A stretch of DNA of 40,188 bases from an uncultured Bacteroidota bacterium (GCA_902560045.1 CACEKJ010000009.1:1-40188); one strand, 5' to 3'. Shown: positions 23,028-32,624, numbered from the stretch's first letter. The notes: generated from the letters alone by a model not told the origin. Numbers and translations: made by a program.

Positions 23028-25931
23028 TTAAAATTCAAATGTTACACCAAATACACCTGTTTGAGGTCTTGGGTAAAAATTATTATCAATACCACCATAA
23101 ATTTCAGGATCAATTCCTTGATAATCTGTAAATGTTGCTACATTTTGCAATGATCCAAAGACTCTTACTTTACAACCATTTTTTGTTGAAAGGTTATAAC
23201 CAATTGAAATATTGTCAATTTTTACAAACGAAGCTTCTTGAATGTAATGATCACTTAAAAGTGAATTTTCAGTAAAATCAATAAATCCAGTGCTTAAGTA
23301 GTCTGAATGAATATTATTCAAAATATTATTTACACTTGCAGCAGCATTAAATACTGCATTTGAAGCTAAATTATTGTAAGCGTAATTTCCGATACTAGCT
23401 CTTGCGGTAATTGAGAAATCCCAAGATTTATATCTTATCGAGTTGGTAAGACCCATGATAATGTCAGCAAAAGGATCTTCCTTTATATATCTGTCATCAT
23501 CATTGATTATATTGTCATTATTTCTATCTACATATACACCCTCAATTGGAGTTCCTGAGTTATCATAAACTTGCTGATAGACTAAGAAACTATAAGGTGC
23601 TTCTCCTTCAACATGAGTTTGAATTGTATTTCCAACTCCTCCTGAAATACCACCTATGAATTGTTGGTCTGGCAGTCTTGTAACTACGTTATCATTAAAT
23701 GCAATATTAAAATCAATAATATTCTCATAATCATCAGTAGTCATTAAAGGAAAATTAAAGTTTAATTCAACCCCTTTATTTTCCATATCACCAATATTTG
23801 CATCGATTCTATTTCCAAAATTTGTAAAAGGATCAACCAATGTGTAAGCAATTAAATCTTTCGTTGTCTTTTGGTATATATTAACCGAACCATTTAACTT
23901 ATTATTAAACATTGAATAGTCAATTCCTAGGTTTAGAGTTTCTCCAATTTCCCATCTTAAGTCAGGATTAATTGGCTCAGGTCTAAAGGTCTGGTAGAAG
24001 GAGTCTCCAAATTGATAATAAGCAGTAGATGTACTACCTGTATATCTTGTCAAAAACTTATAATCTCCAAGTCCATTTACATTACCAACCTGTCCATATC
24101 CAACTCTTATTTTTAAAGAATTAAAAACATCTCCTTTAAAGAAGTCTTCCTTATCAACATTCCATGCCATAGCAAATGAAGGAAAGAATCCCCATCTATC
24201 GTCAGGATTTAATTTGGAAGATGCATCCGCCCTCATTGTGGCTGTAAATAAATATTTCCCTTCAATATCATAATTAACTCTACCAAAGTAAGAGAGTAAA
24301 ACATTTTTAGACTTATCAATAAATTCGTAATCATTTCCATCCTCTTCAGCTTCACTATCATAAGAGAAGTTATCAAATTCAAATGCTTGGTAAGAATATC
24401 CTGCAACAGCGTTAAGAGATGAATTTTCAAATGATTTTTCATAAGTTAAATATGCATCCAATAATGTATTTGTTGCACTTTGAGTATAAGTAGATAAAGA
24501 ACCGTTCCAAGTAGGATCAGATGTTGGGATCATTTCTGAGGTTGCTCTACTTCCATCACTACTTGCATCATCATAAGCAAGATTAACTGTAGCCTTTAAA
24601 CCATCCATTGGTAAGTCATAATCCAATTTCAAGTTTGTAATTATTCTTTCTACATCAGAATTATCATCAACTAGATTTAACAATGCTAAAGGATTTGTAG
24701 GTGCGCCAATAGCATACTGATTTCCTGAAGCAGGATCAATCCAAGCATAGTAACCATCATATTGTGAGCCATTAAATACCGGTTTTGTTGGATCAAATCT
24801 TACTGCATTTCCAATAGCACCTCTATCAGCAAAATCATTTTGAGTATCCATCATTCGTAAATTAAAATCAATGTCTAATTTATCATTCATAAGTGAAGGA
24901 TTCATGTTAAGTGAAATTGTGTTTCTTTTAAACTTATCTCCTAACAATACTCCATTATGGTCACCCATTCCTAAAGAAAATCTTGTTGGAATACCATAAA
25001 TACTTCCATTTGCACTAAAGTTATATTCTTTTCCTAGAGCTTTTTGATAAATCACATCTTGCCAGTTGGTATCATAAGAACCAAGCTGATCAATATATGA
25101 TTGATCACCAGAATCAAGGATCATTTGAGAAAACTCAGAAGAAGTTAAAACATCTACTTGATCGATTGGTGAGTAAGTTGAAAATTTAGAAGTAAAATTA
25201 TATTTAAACTCACTGTCTTTTCCTTTAAAAGTACTAATCAATATTACCCCGTTTGCCCCTCTTGAACCGTAAATAGCAGTTGCAGAAGCATCCTTAAGCA
25301 CAGTCATACTTTCAATATCAGCAGGGTTAATTGAATTCAAAGCGTTTCTAGATCCACCAACTCCACCATCGTTTAATGGGACTCCATCAACAACTATTAA
25401 AGGAGAATTTGTAAGTGATAAAGAACCTAAACCTCTTATTCTTATAGCTTGTCCCTCACCTGGAGCTCCTCCTCCTGAGGTTACTGAGACACCTGCCAAT
25501 TTACCTGAGATTAGTTGTTCAGGAGATAAAACAGATCCTTGATTAAAATCATCTGAAGTAATAAGATCTGCTGCACCGGTAAGATCATCTTTTTTAACGG
25601 ATCCATATCCGATTAAAAGAATTTCATCAAGTTGTGAAGCATCTTCTGATAATGAAACTTCCATTGAAAGCTCACCATTATAAGTTATTTCACGGGTAGT
25701 ATATCCAACATATGAAAATATCAGAACATCTCCTGATGAAACATTAATTGAAAAATTACCGTTAAAATCTGATGCTGTTCCAGATGAGGTTCCTTTTACA
25801 ATTACATTAACTCCAGCAATTGGATCAGAACTTACATCATCCGTTACCTTACCATCTAATAAACTCTGTGAATACAGATTTACAGATAAAAACAAGGCAC
25901 AAAAAAGCAATAGTAAATTTGTTTTTTTCAT
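23028..25931 (-). CDS. susC: SusC-family TonB-dependent maltooligosaccharide transporter
   Basis: A 967-residue outer-membrane receptor with signal MKKTNLLLLFCALFLSVNLYSQ. It contains an N-terminal carboxypeptidase-regulatory-like domain (LLDGKVTDDVSSDPIAGVNV to SYVGYTTREI), a TonB-box region (LDEILLIGYGSVKKDDLTGA), a plug domain (IRIRGLGSLSLTNSPLIVVD and VLKDASATAIYGSRGANGVI), and a 22-strand barrel ending in aromatic F (TGVFGVTFEF). It should import starch oligosaccharides using proton-motive force passed on by TonB. It is the first gene of a minus-strand operon with susD and a susE-like gene. A putative promoter lies ~60 bases upstream and overlaps the start of the divergent SusA-like gene. 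Substrate is inferred from the surrounding GH13 enzymes and SusE-type modules. Confidence 0.95.
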   Translation of the reverse strand: MKKTNLLLLFCALFLSVNLYSQSLLDGKVTDDVSSDPIAGVNVIVKGTSSGTASDFNGNFSINVSSGDVLIFSYVGYTTREITYNGELSMEVSLSEDASQLDEILLIGYGSVKKDDLTGAADLITSDDFNQGSVLSPEQLISGKLAGVSVTSGGGAPGEGQAIRIRGLGSLSLTNSPLIVVDGVPLNDGGVGGSRNALNSINPADIESMTVLKDASATAIYGSRGANGVILISTFKGKDSEFKYNFTSKFSTYSPIDQVDVLTSSEFSQMILDSGDQSYIDQLGSYDTNWQDVIYQKALGKEYNFSANGSIYGIPTRFSLGMGDHNGVLLGDKFKRNTISLNMNPSLMNDKLDIDFNLRMMDTQNDFADRGAIGNAVRFDPTKPVFNGSQYDGYYAWIDPASGNQYAIGAPTNPLALLNLVDDNSDVERIITNLKLDYDLPMDGLKATVNLAYDDASSDGSRATSEMIPTSDPTWNGSLSTYTQSATNTLLDAYLTYEKSFENSSLNAVAGYSYQAFEFDNFSYDSEAEEDGNDYEFIDKSKNVLLSYFGRVNYDIEGKYLFTATMRADASSKLNPDDRWGFFPSFAMAWNVDKEDFFKGDVFNSLKIRVGYGQVGNVNGLGDYKFLTRYTGSTSTAYYQFGDSFYQTFRPEPINPDLRWEIGETLNLGIDYSMFNNKLNGSVNIYQKTTKDLIAYTLVDPFTNFGNRIDANIGDMENKGVELNFNFPLMTTDDYENIIDFNIAFNDNVVTRLPDQQFIGGISGGVGNTIQTHVEGEAPYSFLVYQQVYDNSGTPIEGVYVDRNNDNIINDDDRYIKEDPFADIIMGLTNSIRYKSWDFSITARASIGNYAYNNLASNAVFNAAASVNNILNNIHSDYLSTGFIDFTENSLLSDHYIQEASFVKIDNISIGYNLSTKNGCKVRVFGSLQNVATFTDYQGIDPEIYGGIDNNFYPRPQTGVFGVTFEF

Positions 25932-25997
25932 TTTTAGTTTTGTTTTTTTAGTTTTAGCCCTAACTTGAGTAAATGGTTAGTTTACGTCAGAACACTG

Positions 25998-26026
25998 CAA
26001 AATTATACTTTTTTATGAATCTACAA
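25998..26026 (-). promoter_or_regulatory. Putative promoter of the susCDE operon
   Basis: On the minus strand, TTG (26026–26024), an 18-base spacer and TAATTTTG (26005–25998) fit the Bacteroidota consensus TTG/TTTG-N19-TAnnTTTG closely. A start ~5–7 bases on would leave a leader of about 60 bases before the susC ATG. The -33 side overlaps the first codons of the divergent gene, so the two genes may affect each other's transcription. Confidence 0.5.
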
Positions 26027-27913
26027 CGATATAGTATTAAAATTTTATTTACACTGTTAATATTTTTAATAACTCTTAATAATCTTTTTTCTCAAATTGA
26101 AAAAATTCATCCACCCAACTGGTGGATTGGATTTGAAAATCAAAATCTGCAACTACTTGTTAAGGCAAACGATATCAGTGAATATAATGTTGAGATAAAT
26201 TCTCCCGGAATTACACTTTTAGATACTCATAAGGCTGATTCACCAAATTATTTGTTTTTAGATTTAAAAATTTCAACTCTTTCTAAAGAAGGTGATTTTG
26301 AAATACTCTTTACAAGAAAGGGTGAGAAATTATCATACGATTACAACTTGAAGAAAAGACGTTCTTTTAAACTTCAAAATGAAGGATTTGACAGCTCTGA
26401 CGTGGTATATTTGATAACACCTGACAGATACGCAAACGGTGACTATCAGAATGATATAATTAATGGTCTTAAAGAAAATAAGATTAATAGATCTGATAAC
26501 TATGCTAGACATGGAGGTGATATTAAGGGTATCACTGAAAACTTAAACTACATAAGCGATATGGGATTTACTTCTTTATGGCTAAATCCAGTTTTAATAA
26601 ATGACATGAGGGAGGGATCTTATCATGGATATGCAACAACTGATTATTACACTGTTGATCCAAGATTTGGAACATTTGAAGAATATTTAGAGTTATCTGA
26701 AAAAGCAAATAAGAAAAACATAAAACTAATCAAAGATATTATTGTTAATCACTGTGGATTATATCATTGGTGGATGGATGATTTGCCTTTTGAAGATTGG
26801 TTAAATTTTCAAGAAAATTATTTAAAGTCGACAGATCAGACAATCAATCAGAATACCGTTTATTCCAATCACAGGCGATCTACAATTCAAGATATTTACG
26901 CTTCAAAAGTGGATTATAGAGGTATGTTGGATGGGTGGTTTGTTCCTACTATGCCCGACTTAAATCAAAGAAATGAGTTTCTTGCTCAGTATTTAATCCA
27001 AAACTCATTATGGTGGATTGAATCGCTAAATTTAAGCGGGATAAGACAAGACACATATCCTTATGCAGAAAAAGGGTTTTTAAGTAATTGGGCAGGAAGA
27101 ATAGTGAAGGAATACCCAAAGTTTAATATTGTAGGGGAAGAATGGAGCTATAACCCTATAAGAATTGCATACTGGCAAGAAGGAAATAACAATAAAGACG
27201 GATACGAATCTAATTTGAAAAGCACAATGGATTTTGCTATGCAAAAAGCTATTTATGAAGGGATCTTTGAAGAAGAAAATTGGAACACTGGTTTGATTAA
27301 AATATACGAATCCTTGGCTAATGATTTCTATTACAAAGACCCTAATTCTCTTTTAATCTTTAACGACAATCACGATATGAGTAGGATTTATACTCAGATG
27401 AAAGAAGATATTGCCAAAACAAAAATGGCCTTGGGATTGATATTAGTTTTACCTAGAATACCACAAATTCTTTACGGTACAGAGATTCTAATGGAAGATA
27501 GTGATAATCCAGGGGATCACGGGTTAATAAGAACAGATTTTCCTGGGGGTTGGGATAATGACAAGCGTAATGCATTTAACGGAAAAAATTTAGATAATGA
27601 TGAGCTTGAAATGCAGAATTACCTAAAAACAATCTTAAACTTTAGAAAGAATAGCAAAGCCATTCATGAAGGTGAAACAATGCATTTTGCTCCTGTTGAT
27701 GGGGTTTACTTAATTTCTAGAAAAAAAGAAGATGAAACTGTTTTATATATAGTCAATAAAAACAATTCAAATAAAGAATTGTCTCTTGAAAGATTTTCAG
27801 AGTTAGGAATTGATAATATGTTTTTCACAGAAATTTATAGCGGGCAAAAATTCCATTGGAAAGGCAAAATTAATCTAGAAAAAAACAGTTCAATTATTAT
27901 AAGAAATTACTAA
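26015..27913 (+). CDS. SusA-like GH13 enzyme (neopullulanase/cyclomaltodextrinase type), exported
   Basis: A 632-residue periplasmic or surface starch enzyme. I prefer the ATG at 26015 because it starts a clean signal peptide (NLQRYSIKILFTLLIFLITL, then FSQ); the first in-frame ATG at 25973 would add 14 residues. The N-terminal domain (HPPNWWIGFENQNLQLLV) is the neopullulanase/cyclomaltodextrinase-type domain. GH13 regions are DIIVNHCG (region I), GIRQDTYPY with nucleophile Asp346, VGEEW with acid/base Glu375, and FNDNHD with the transition-state Asp. The C-terminal ~80 residues form a small beta domain. It should cut maltooligosaccharides or pullulan arriving through SusC. It diverges from susC across an 83-base gap, the usual layout of a maltodextrin locus. 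No cytoplasmic maltose-transport or GH65 gene is present here. Confidence 0.93.
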   Translation: MNLQRYSIKILFTLLIFLITLNNLFSQIEKIHPPNWWIGFENQNLQLLVKANDISEYNVEINSPGITLLDTHKADSPNYLFLDLKISTLSKEGDFEILFTRKGEKLSYDYNLKKRRSFKLQNEGFDSSDVVYLITPDRYANGDYQNDIINGLKENKINRSDNYARHGGDIKGITENLNYISDMGFTSLWLNPVLINDMREGSYHGYATTDYYTVDPRFGTFEEYLELSEKANKKNIKLIKDIIVNHCGLYHWWMDDLPFEDWLNFQENYLKSTDQTINQNTVYSNHRRSTIQDIYASKVDYRGMLDGWFVPTMPDLNQRNEFLAQYLIQNSLWWIESLNLSGIRQDTYPYAEKGFLSNWAGRIVKEYPKFNIVGEEWSYNPIRIAYWQEGNNNKDGYESNLKSTMDFAMQKAIYEGIFEEENWNTGLIKIYESLANDFYYKDPNSLLIFNDNHDMSRIYTQMKEDIAKTKMALGLILVLPRIPQILYGTEILMEDSDNPGDHGLIRTDFPGGWDNDKRNAFNGKNLDNDELEMQNYLKTILNFRKNSKAIHEGETMHFAPVDGVYLISRKKEDETVLYIVNKNNSNKELSLERFSELGIDNMFFTEIYSGQKFHWKGKINLEKNSSIIIRNY

Positions 27914-27959
27914 TTTCTAATCAGTCTAAATAAAAATTTCCTTCATATCTTTATTTAAA

Positions 27960-27990
27960 TTGTTTCTAAATGGAATTGAATCTACATTTG
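27960..27990 (+). promoter_or_regulatory. Putative promoter of the 43-residue protein gene
   Basis: TTG at 27960–27962, a 20-base spacer and TACATTTG at 27983–27990 match the Bacteroidota consensus, with a full TAnnTTTG. The predicted start lies only ~5–12 bases before the ATG codons at 28002 and 28008, so the leader would be very short. Confidence 0.5.
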
Positions 27991-28001
27991 ATTAAAATTC
28001 A

Positions 28002-28133
28002 ATGAAAATGGAAAATTTACAATTAAGTAACAGCTGCGTAAACTGTGAAAATATTTTAACAAACTCTTTGTGCAGTTTTCATAACGTAGAGGTTAGTGAA
28101 AAATATACATGTTCTGATTTTGAAAAGAAGTAA
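28002..28133 (+). CDS. Small cysteine-containing protein (43 residues), possible metal-binding
   Basis: A 43-residue ORF lying alone between the SusA-like gene and the esterase. It begins MKMENLQLSNSCVNCENILT and ends YTCSDFEKK. A second in-frame ATG at 28008 (MENLQLSN) is an equally good start. Cysteines are spaced C-x2-C, then about eight residues, then C-S-F-H, then Y-T-C. That arrangement could hold a zinc ion or form disulfides. There is no signal peptide, so it is probably cytoplasmic. A good promoter sits directly upstream, which supports a real gene. I have a vague impression that similar short proteins occur in other flavobacteria but cannot verify it. Function unknown. Confidence 0.6.
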   Translation: MKMENLQLSNSCVNCENILTNSLCSFHNVEVSEKYTCSDFEKK

Positions 28134-28179
28134 AATTATTTACTTTTAATTTCAAGCTCAATCAATATATTAACTAATT

Positions 28180-29094
28180 TTGATTGTGCTAAAAAAGAAT
28201 ATTTTATTTCTCTCTTTTATATTATTCTTAAATCTTCATTCTCAAGATTTAGATTATATAACCGAATCCCACCAAAATCAAGGCTCTTTTGAAGTTATCT
28301 CAGATTTTCAATCCAACTTTGTTGAAGATAGAACTGTAGAGTTTTGGCTACCTCCTAATTTCGACCCTACTAATAAATACGATTTACTGATAATGCATGA
28401 CGGTCAAAATTTATTTGACGCAAATAAAACATGGAATAAGCAAGAGTGGAAATTAGACGAATGGGCTTCAAAATTAATTTTAGAAAATGAATTAAGTTCA
28501 TTTATTATCATTGGAATACATAATTCGGGTAAAAACAGATGGAATGACTATTTTCCTGAAAAAGCTTATGATTTTGTTAAGGATGCAAAATATCTAATCG
28601 ATAACAAACCAGCCCTATATGCAGATTTATATTTAAAATATATTGTCGATGAACTTATCCCTTTCATAAAGAGTAAATATTTAAAATCTTCTGATGATTT
28701 TAGGATAGTAATTGGAGGATCAAGCATGGGGGGATTAATTTCAATGTATGCTGCATTTGAATATCCAGAAATATTTGACGGAGCCATCTGCATGTCAACA
28801 CATTGGCCCGGAGCTTATGTTATCGATAATAACCCCTTACCAGATGCAATTTTCAAATATATGTCTCAAAACATCCCCAAATCAAAAGGAAAAACATTTT
28901 ACTTTGATTATGGAGATCAAGGTTTAGATAAACATTACCCTCAATATTCAAAAAGGGTAGATTCTATTTTTATTAATAATGGATATTCAGAAAATAACTT
29001 TAAAAACCTTTACTTTAAAAATACTTCACATAGTGAAGATTCATGGAGTAAAAGAGTTGATATCCCCTTAAAATTTACGCTTAACGAGCTATAA
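28180..29094 (+). CDS. Exported esterase (putative esterase D / Fes-like alpha-beta hydrolase)
   Basis: A 304-residue secreted alpha/beta-hydrolase of the putative-esterase group (relatives include enterobactin esterases, feruloyl/acetyl esterases and esterase D). No ATG fits the signal peptide (LKKNILFLSFILFLNLHSQ), so translation must begin at TTG 28180 or GTG 28186. The oxyanion region is YDLLIMHDGQNLFD. The nucleophile elbow GSSMGG carries Ser182. The acid is probably Asp246 or Asp250 in YFDYGDQGLD, and His284 lies in TSHSEDSW. Lying between a starch locus and a sulfated-glycan locus, it may remove acyl groups from polysaccharide, but this is inference. The 3' end overlaps the convergent sulfatase gene by six bases. 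Confidence 0.83.
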   Translation: MIVLKKNILFLSFILFLNLHSQDLDYITESHQNQGSFEVISDFQSNFVEDRTVEFWLPPNFDPTNKYDLLIMHDGQNLFDANKTWNKQEWKLDEWASKLILENELSSFIIIGIHNSGKNRWNDYFPEKAYDFVKDAKYLIDNKPALYADLYLKYIVDELIPFIKSKYLKSSDDFRIVIGGSSMGGLISMYAAFEYPEIFDGAICMSTHWPGAYVIDNNPLPDAIFKYMSQNIPKSKGKTFYFDYGDQGLDKHYPQYSKRVDSIFINNGYSENNFKNLYFKNTSHSEDSWSKRVDIPLKFTLNEL

Positions 29095-30618
29095 TCTTGA
29101 TTTCTTGGAAGAAAATATCCTTTTGGGCTCAAAATTAGGTTTGGCATTTTGTATTTGTCTACCCAAACCATCGGGTTTTTTTCTAGCTTCAAGAATTCTA
29201 TTTTTTAAAATTATTTTAAGAGAATCTTTAATTTGAATATATGATTCATCACTTGATAAATTATTATTTTCATTGGGATCGTATTTATGATCATACAGCT
29301 CATGATAAATTTTATTTTTATAATCCCATTCTATTAATCTATATCTATTGGTTTTGATTGAATACCCTTGACCCAGTTCTTTTTCAGAATATACTCTAAG
29401 TTCACTCAAGGCACTTTTTCTCTCTACTTCTTTATCTGAAACTAAAGACTCTTTTAAACTATAACCTTGAACAAATTTTGGAACATCAATACCGGTTAAA
29501 TCCATAATGGTTTTATATAAGTCTACCAATTCAACAGGCGAGTTTAATATCTTTTTATTTGATTTTATGCCTGGTCCTGAAATTATTAAGGGAACTTTTG
29601 TTGCTCTGTCGTATAGAGTCTGTTTTTGCCAATGTCCTTTTTCACCTAAATGATAACCATGATCTGAAGTAAATATAACTATTGTGTTTTTATCAAGACC
29701 TGTTTCTTTTAACTTATCCAAAACTTTACCGATTTGCGCGTCAACAAACGAAGTGGTTGCATAATATGCTTCTTTGACAATTTTTCTGGTTTGGTGATCT
29801 AAATTTATTTGTTCTTTTCTGGCCCTTAGACTTTTTGCAGCGGGTTTAGAAATTGATTTTAAAAACTCATCTCCATTGTCAGGGACTTCCATTTGTTCAG
29901 CTTCATACATATCAAAATATTTTTTAGGAGCAACAAAGGGAATATGAGGCCTGTATAAACCAAATGCTAAGAAGAAGTTTTCTTTGTTTTGTGCAAATTT
30001 ATCCAAGTATTCAATTGTAGCCATGGCACCAATTCCATCAGTTTGTTCTTCATCAGATCCTTCGGCTTCCAACCAACTAAGTGTTGCACCATCAAAATCT
30101 TTTTTGACCTTATTTAATTTATATTCTTCAACCTTATCTCTTCCGTATGGATTCACTGTTTGATCCCATGTGAAATGATCGTCATGACCAGAAGTTCCAA
30201 TATCTCTAGGATTGTGATAATGATATATTTTACCAACCCTAACAGAATTATATTTTTCTTCTTTAAATCTTTGCCCAATAGTAACAACATCGGGTACCGT
30301 TTGTCTCAAATACAATCTTAATTCTTTGGATTTTGTTTGATCAGGATATAAACCTGTCATTAATGATGCTCTAGAGGGTCCACACAGAGGATATTGTACA
30401 TGGGCATTTCCAAACAGAACCCCTTCTTTTGCTAATTTGTCAATATTAGGTGTTTGTACGTTTTCATCACCATAAGCACCAATATCACAATTTAAATCAT
30501 CTGCAATTATAAACAGAACATTTAATTTTTTTTTATCCGTTTCTTTATTCGCATTAACGTGGTTAATGGAAAGGAAATAGATCAAGGAGAAAAAAAATAT
30601 TTTATTAATGTTTACCAT
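29089..30618 (-). CDS. S1-family sulfatase (iduronate-2-sulfatase-like), exported
   Basis: A 509-residue sulfate-ester hydrolase with signal peptide NKIFFFSLIYFLSINHVNA. The formylglycine site is intact, Cys79 in PLCGPSRASLMTG (C-x-P-S-R). Metal ligands include Asp40-Asp41 in LFIIADDLN and the later SDHGYHLGEKGHWQKQTLYD block, which is characteristic of iduronate-2-sulfatase-like enzymes. The cysteine must be oxidised to formylglycine by FGE or anSME, and neither gene is in the window. It is transcribed away from the GH128-like gene across 37 bases, and is probably part of the same sulfated-glycan locus. TTTG-N19-TAAATTTA in that gap resembles a promoter but would make the mRNA leaderless. 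The target sulfate position cannot be deduced. Confidence 0.93.
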   Translation of the reverse strand: MVNINKIFFFSLIYFLSINHVNANKETDKKKLNVLFIIADDLNCDIGAYGDENVQTPNIDKLAKEGVLFGNAHVQYPLCGPSRASLMTGLYPDQTKSKELRLYLRQTVPDVVTIGQRFKEEKYNSVRVGKIYHYHNPRDIGTSGHDDHFTWDQTVNPYGRDKVEEYKLNKVKKDFDGATLSWLEAEGSDEEQTDGIGAMATIEYLDKFAQNKENFFLAFGLYRPHIPFVAPKKYFDMYEAEQMEVPDNGDEFLKSISKPAAKSLRARKEQINLDHQTRKIVKEAYYATTSFVDAQIGKVLDKLKETGLDKNTIVIFTSDHGYHLGEKGHWQKQTLYDRATKVPLIISGPGIKSNKKILNSPVELVDLYKTIMDLTGIDVPKFVQGYSLKESLVSDKEVERKSALSELRVYSEKELGQGYSIKTNRYRLIEWDYKNKIYHELYDHKYDPNENNNLSSDESYIQIKDSLKIILKNRILEARKKPDGLGRQIQNAKPNFEPKRIFSSKKSRL

Positions 30619-30655
30619 GTCTTAAATTTACACCTTAGTATTGTTCCAACAAAAT

Positions 30656-32527
30656 ATGAAAAATTATTTCATCTTTATATTTTCACTTCTTGCATTTAAT
30701 GTGAATGCTCAAGAATATCGATGGACTGGAAATTCAAATAATAACGATTTTTTTGACGAATTAAATTGGGTAGAATTTATATCCAACAACATTCCTGAAG
30801 AAAATAGTATAAACCCAGGGCAACCAATTGGTTTTTCATTGTATTTAACCTGTGAAATTATTGCTGATGGAGAAATAATACTAAATGAAAATGGGAAAAT
30901 TATAATAACGGATGGAGAACTAAATTCTGAAAAAATCTCAGGATTTGGGGAAATTATTCTCAACAATTCTGCTTACCTAAATCTTACTGATATTTATCCA
31001 ATTTTCGAGGGAATATCAGTAAATTTCAATTCAAATGAGTCATGGATTCGGTTTTACAATTTAGATCCCACAAGTGCATTTTATTATTATCATGACAATA
31101 TTTTTTATAATGATGAACAACTTTCATATCCTGAAAATATAAGGTTTGATAATTATTATAATGAAGGGTCTATAGTTAGAATCAATTCTGATGAATTTTC
31201 AAATCTTACAGTTTTTAGCGAAAATAGCCTAAGCGGAGAATCTGCAAATATTAGTAATAATACTGTTTTTGAAGGTGAATCCATTCCGAATAATCTTAAC
31301 GATGATATTTCATCATTTAAATTAAATAAAGGATACATGGCAACATTTGCTGAAAACGAAGACGGAACAGGGAAAAGTAAAGTTTTCATTTCTTCTGAAA
31401 ATGATATTATAATCAATATACTGCCTGAATACCTTAACAATAAAATTTCATTTATTAGAGTAATTCCATGGAATTGGGTAACCAAAAAAGGAACTGCTGG
31501 TGATACAGAATCTATGAATAACAATTGGTTCTATAAATGGAGCAATAACGGCAGTTCTGATATGTCAAGGGAATATGCTCCTATGGCATGGGGAAAAGGC
31601 GCTGCAGATGATTTAAATGATATTGAAATTATTAAACAAAAATATAAATCAACGCATCTTTTAGCATTTAACGAGCCTGATAACTGTAATGATCAATCGG
31701 GTCAATATGGAAATATGTGCGTCGTTGACACATCACTTGTATACTACAAAAACCTTCTTAAAAGTGGTCTTAGAATGGTTTCCCCAGCAACCAGACAAGG
31801 AGAAGTGTTTAGCTGGTTAAATGAATTTAATTATAAGGCTGAAAATCAAGAAATCAGAATTGATGTAATTGCTGTTCATTGGTATGATTGGACTTCAAAT
31901 CCAGAAAATTCCCCAAATGCAAATCCACAGGACATTTATAATCGATTTGTTAATTACCTTGAAAACGTTTATAATTTGTATGGATTACCTATTTGGATTA
32001 CTGAGTTCAATGCAAACAGATACAGAAATGAATGGGTACACAGACAATTTTTACAACTTGCACTACCCTATCTTGAAGAAACTGAATACATTGAAAGGTA
32101 TTCATTTTTTCCGCCCGTAACAGATCAAGCAGATTTTTTTGATGAAAATAACAACTACACTCAAATTGGTGAATTTTACAGCAATTTTAATTCCACAAAA
32201 TCGATAGCAGAAAATGAATATGCTTCACCCAGTAATTTAAATTCAAACGATTACGAATTCATACAAACAGAATGTAATCCAAATAATGCATTTCTTTCAA
32301 ATCACGAAATTGAATCACAAAAAGAAATAACTATTTACCCCAATCCCTCAAGTGATTATGTATTTATTGAATTTGATCAAGAAATTACTGATTTAAAAAT
32401 TCTAAATATTGAGGGTAGAATAATTAAAAAATTAAGACCTGTAGAATACATTAATGTGTCATTTTTAAATAAAGGAATATATTTCTTAAAGGTTAATGAT
32501 CATTTTATCAAATTCATTAAAAAATAA
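30656..32527 (+). CDS. GH128-like secreted glycosidase with crystallin-like pre-domain and T9SS tail
   Basis: A 623-residue exported protein; the ATG at 30656 gives signal MKNYFIFIFSLLAFNVNAQ, better than the upstream TTG at 30641. Residues ~20–215 are Asn/Glu-rich beta structure I do not recognise. At ~218–265 comes a module (FKLNKGYMATFAENEDGTGK, then SFIRVIPWNWV) resembling a beta/gamma-crystallin-type fold. The catalytic region (~270–500) has the GH128 pattern of a GH-A barrel: LLAFNEPD with acid/base Glu340, AVHWYDW, and IWITEFN with nucleophile Glu450. The tail (ITIYPNPSSDYVFIEF to FIKFIKK) is a type A T9SS signal. Characterised GH128 enzymes are endo-beta-1,3-glucanases. Here the sulfatase-rich context suggests a different or sulfated substrate. 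The downstream gap of 97 bases is very AT-rich. Confidence 0.85.
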   Translation: MKNYFIFIFSLLAFNVNAQEYRWTGNSNNNDFFDELNWVEFISNNIPEENSINPGQPIGFSLYLTCEIIADGEIILNENGKIIITDGELNSEKISGFGEIILNNSAYLNLTDIYPIFEGISVNFNSNESWIRFYNLDPTSAFYYYHDNIFYNDEQLSYPENIRFDNYYNEGSIVRINSDEFSNLTVFSENSLSGESANISNNTVFEGESIPNNLNDDISSFKLNKGYMATFAENEDGTGKSKVFISSENDIIINILPEYLNNKISFIRVIPWNWVTKKGTAGDTESMNNNWFYKWSNNGSSDMSREYAPMAWGKGAADDLNDIEIIKQKYKSTHLLAFNEPDNCNDQSGQYGNMCVVDTSLVYYKNLLKSGLRMVSPATRQGEVFSWLNEFNYKAENQEIRIDVIAVHWYDWTSNPENSPNANPQDIYNRFVNYLENVYNLYGLPIWITEFNANRYRNEWVHRQFLQLALPYLEETEYIERYSFFPPVTDQADFFDENNNYTQIGEFYSNFNSTKSIAENEYASPSNLNSNDYEFIQTECNPNNAFLSNHEIESQKEITIYPNPSSDYVFIEFDQEITDLKILNIEGRIIKKLRPVEYINVSFLNKGIYFLKVNDHFIKFIKK

Positions 32528-32624
32528 GTTGATTTATTGAGAATAATACAAAATAAACATATTAATATTTAATTATTTGTAAATATTTAAACATATAACT
32601 TATTTTTACATTTTTGCTAAATTA

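Noticed and set aside
28175-28182. TAATTTTG as a -7 box for the esterase gene
   Set aside because: It overlaps the TTG start codon, so transcription would begin inside the signal peptide. There is also no -33 element at the right distance.
30623-30653. TTTG-N19-TAAATTTA as promoter of the minus-strand sulfatase
   Set aside because: Spacing is perfect, but the -7 box lacks its final G and lies only four bases before the ATG, so the mRNA would be leaderless. It was not strong enough to list as a feature.
32576-32616. TTTG ... TACATTTTTG upstream of the second sulfatase as a promoter
   Set aside because: The spacer is about 27–29 bases, far longer than the usual 19, and the -7 box has extra bases.
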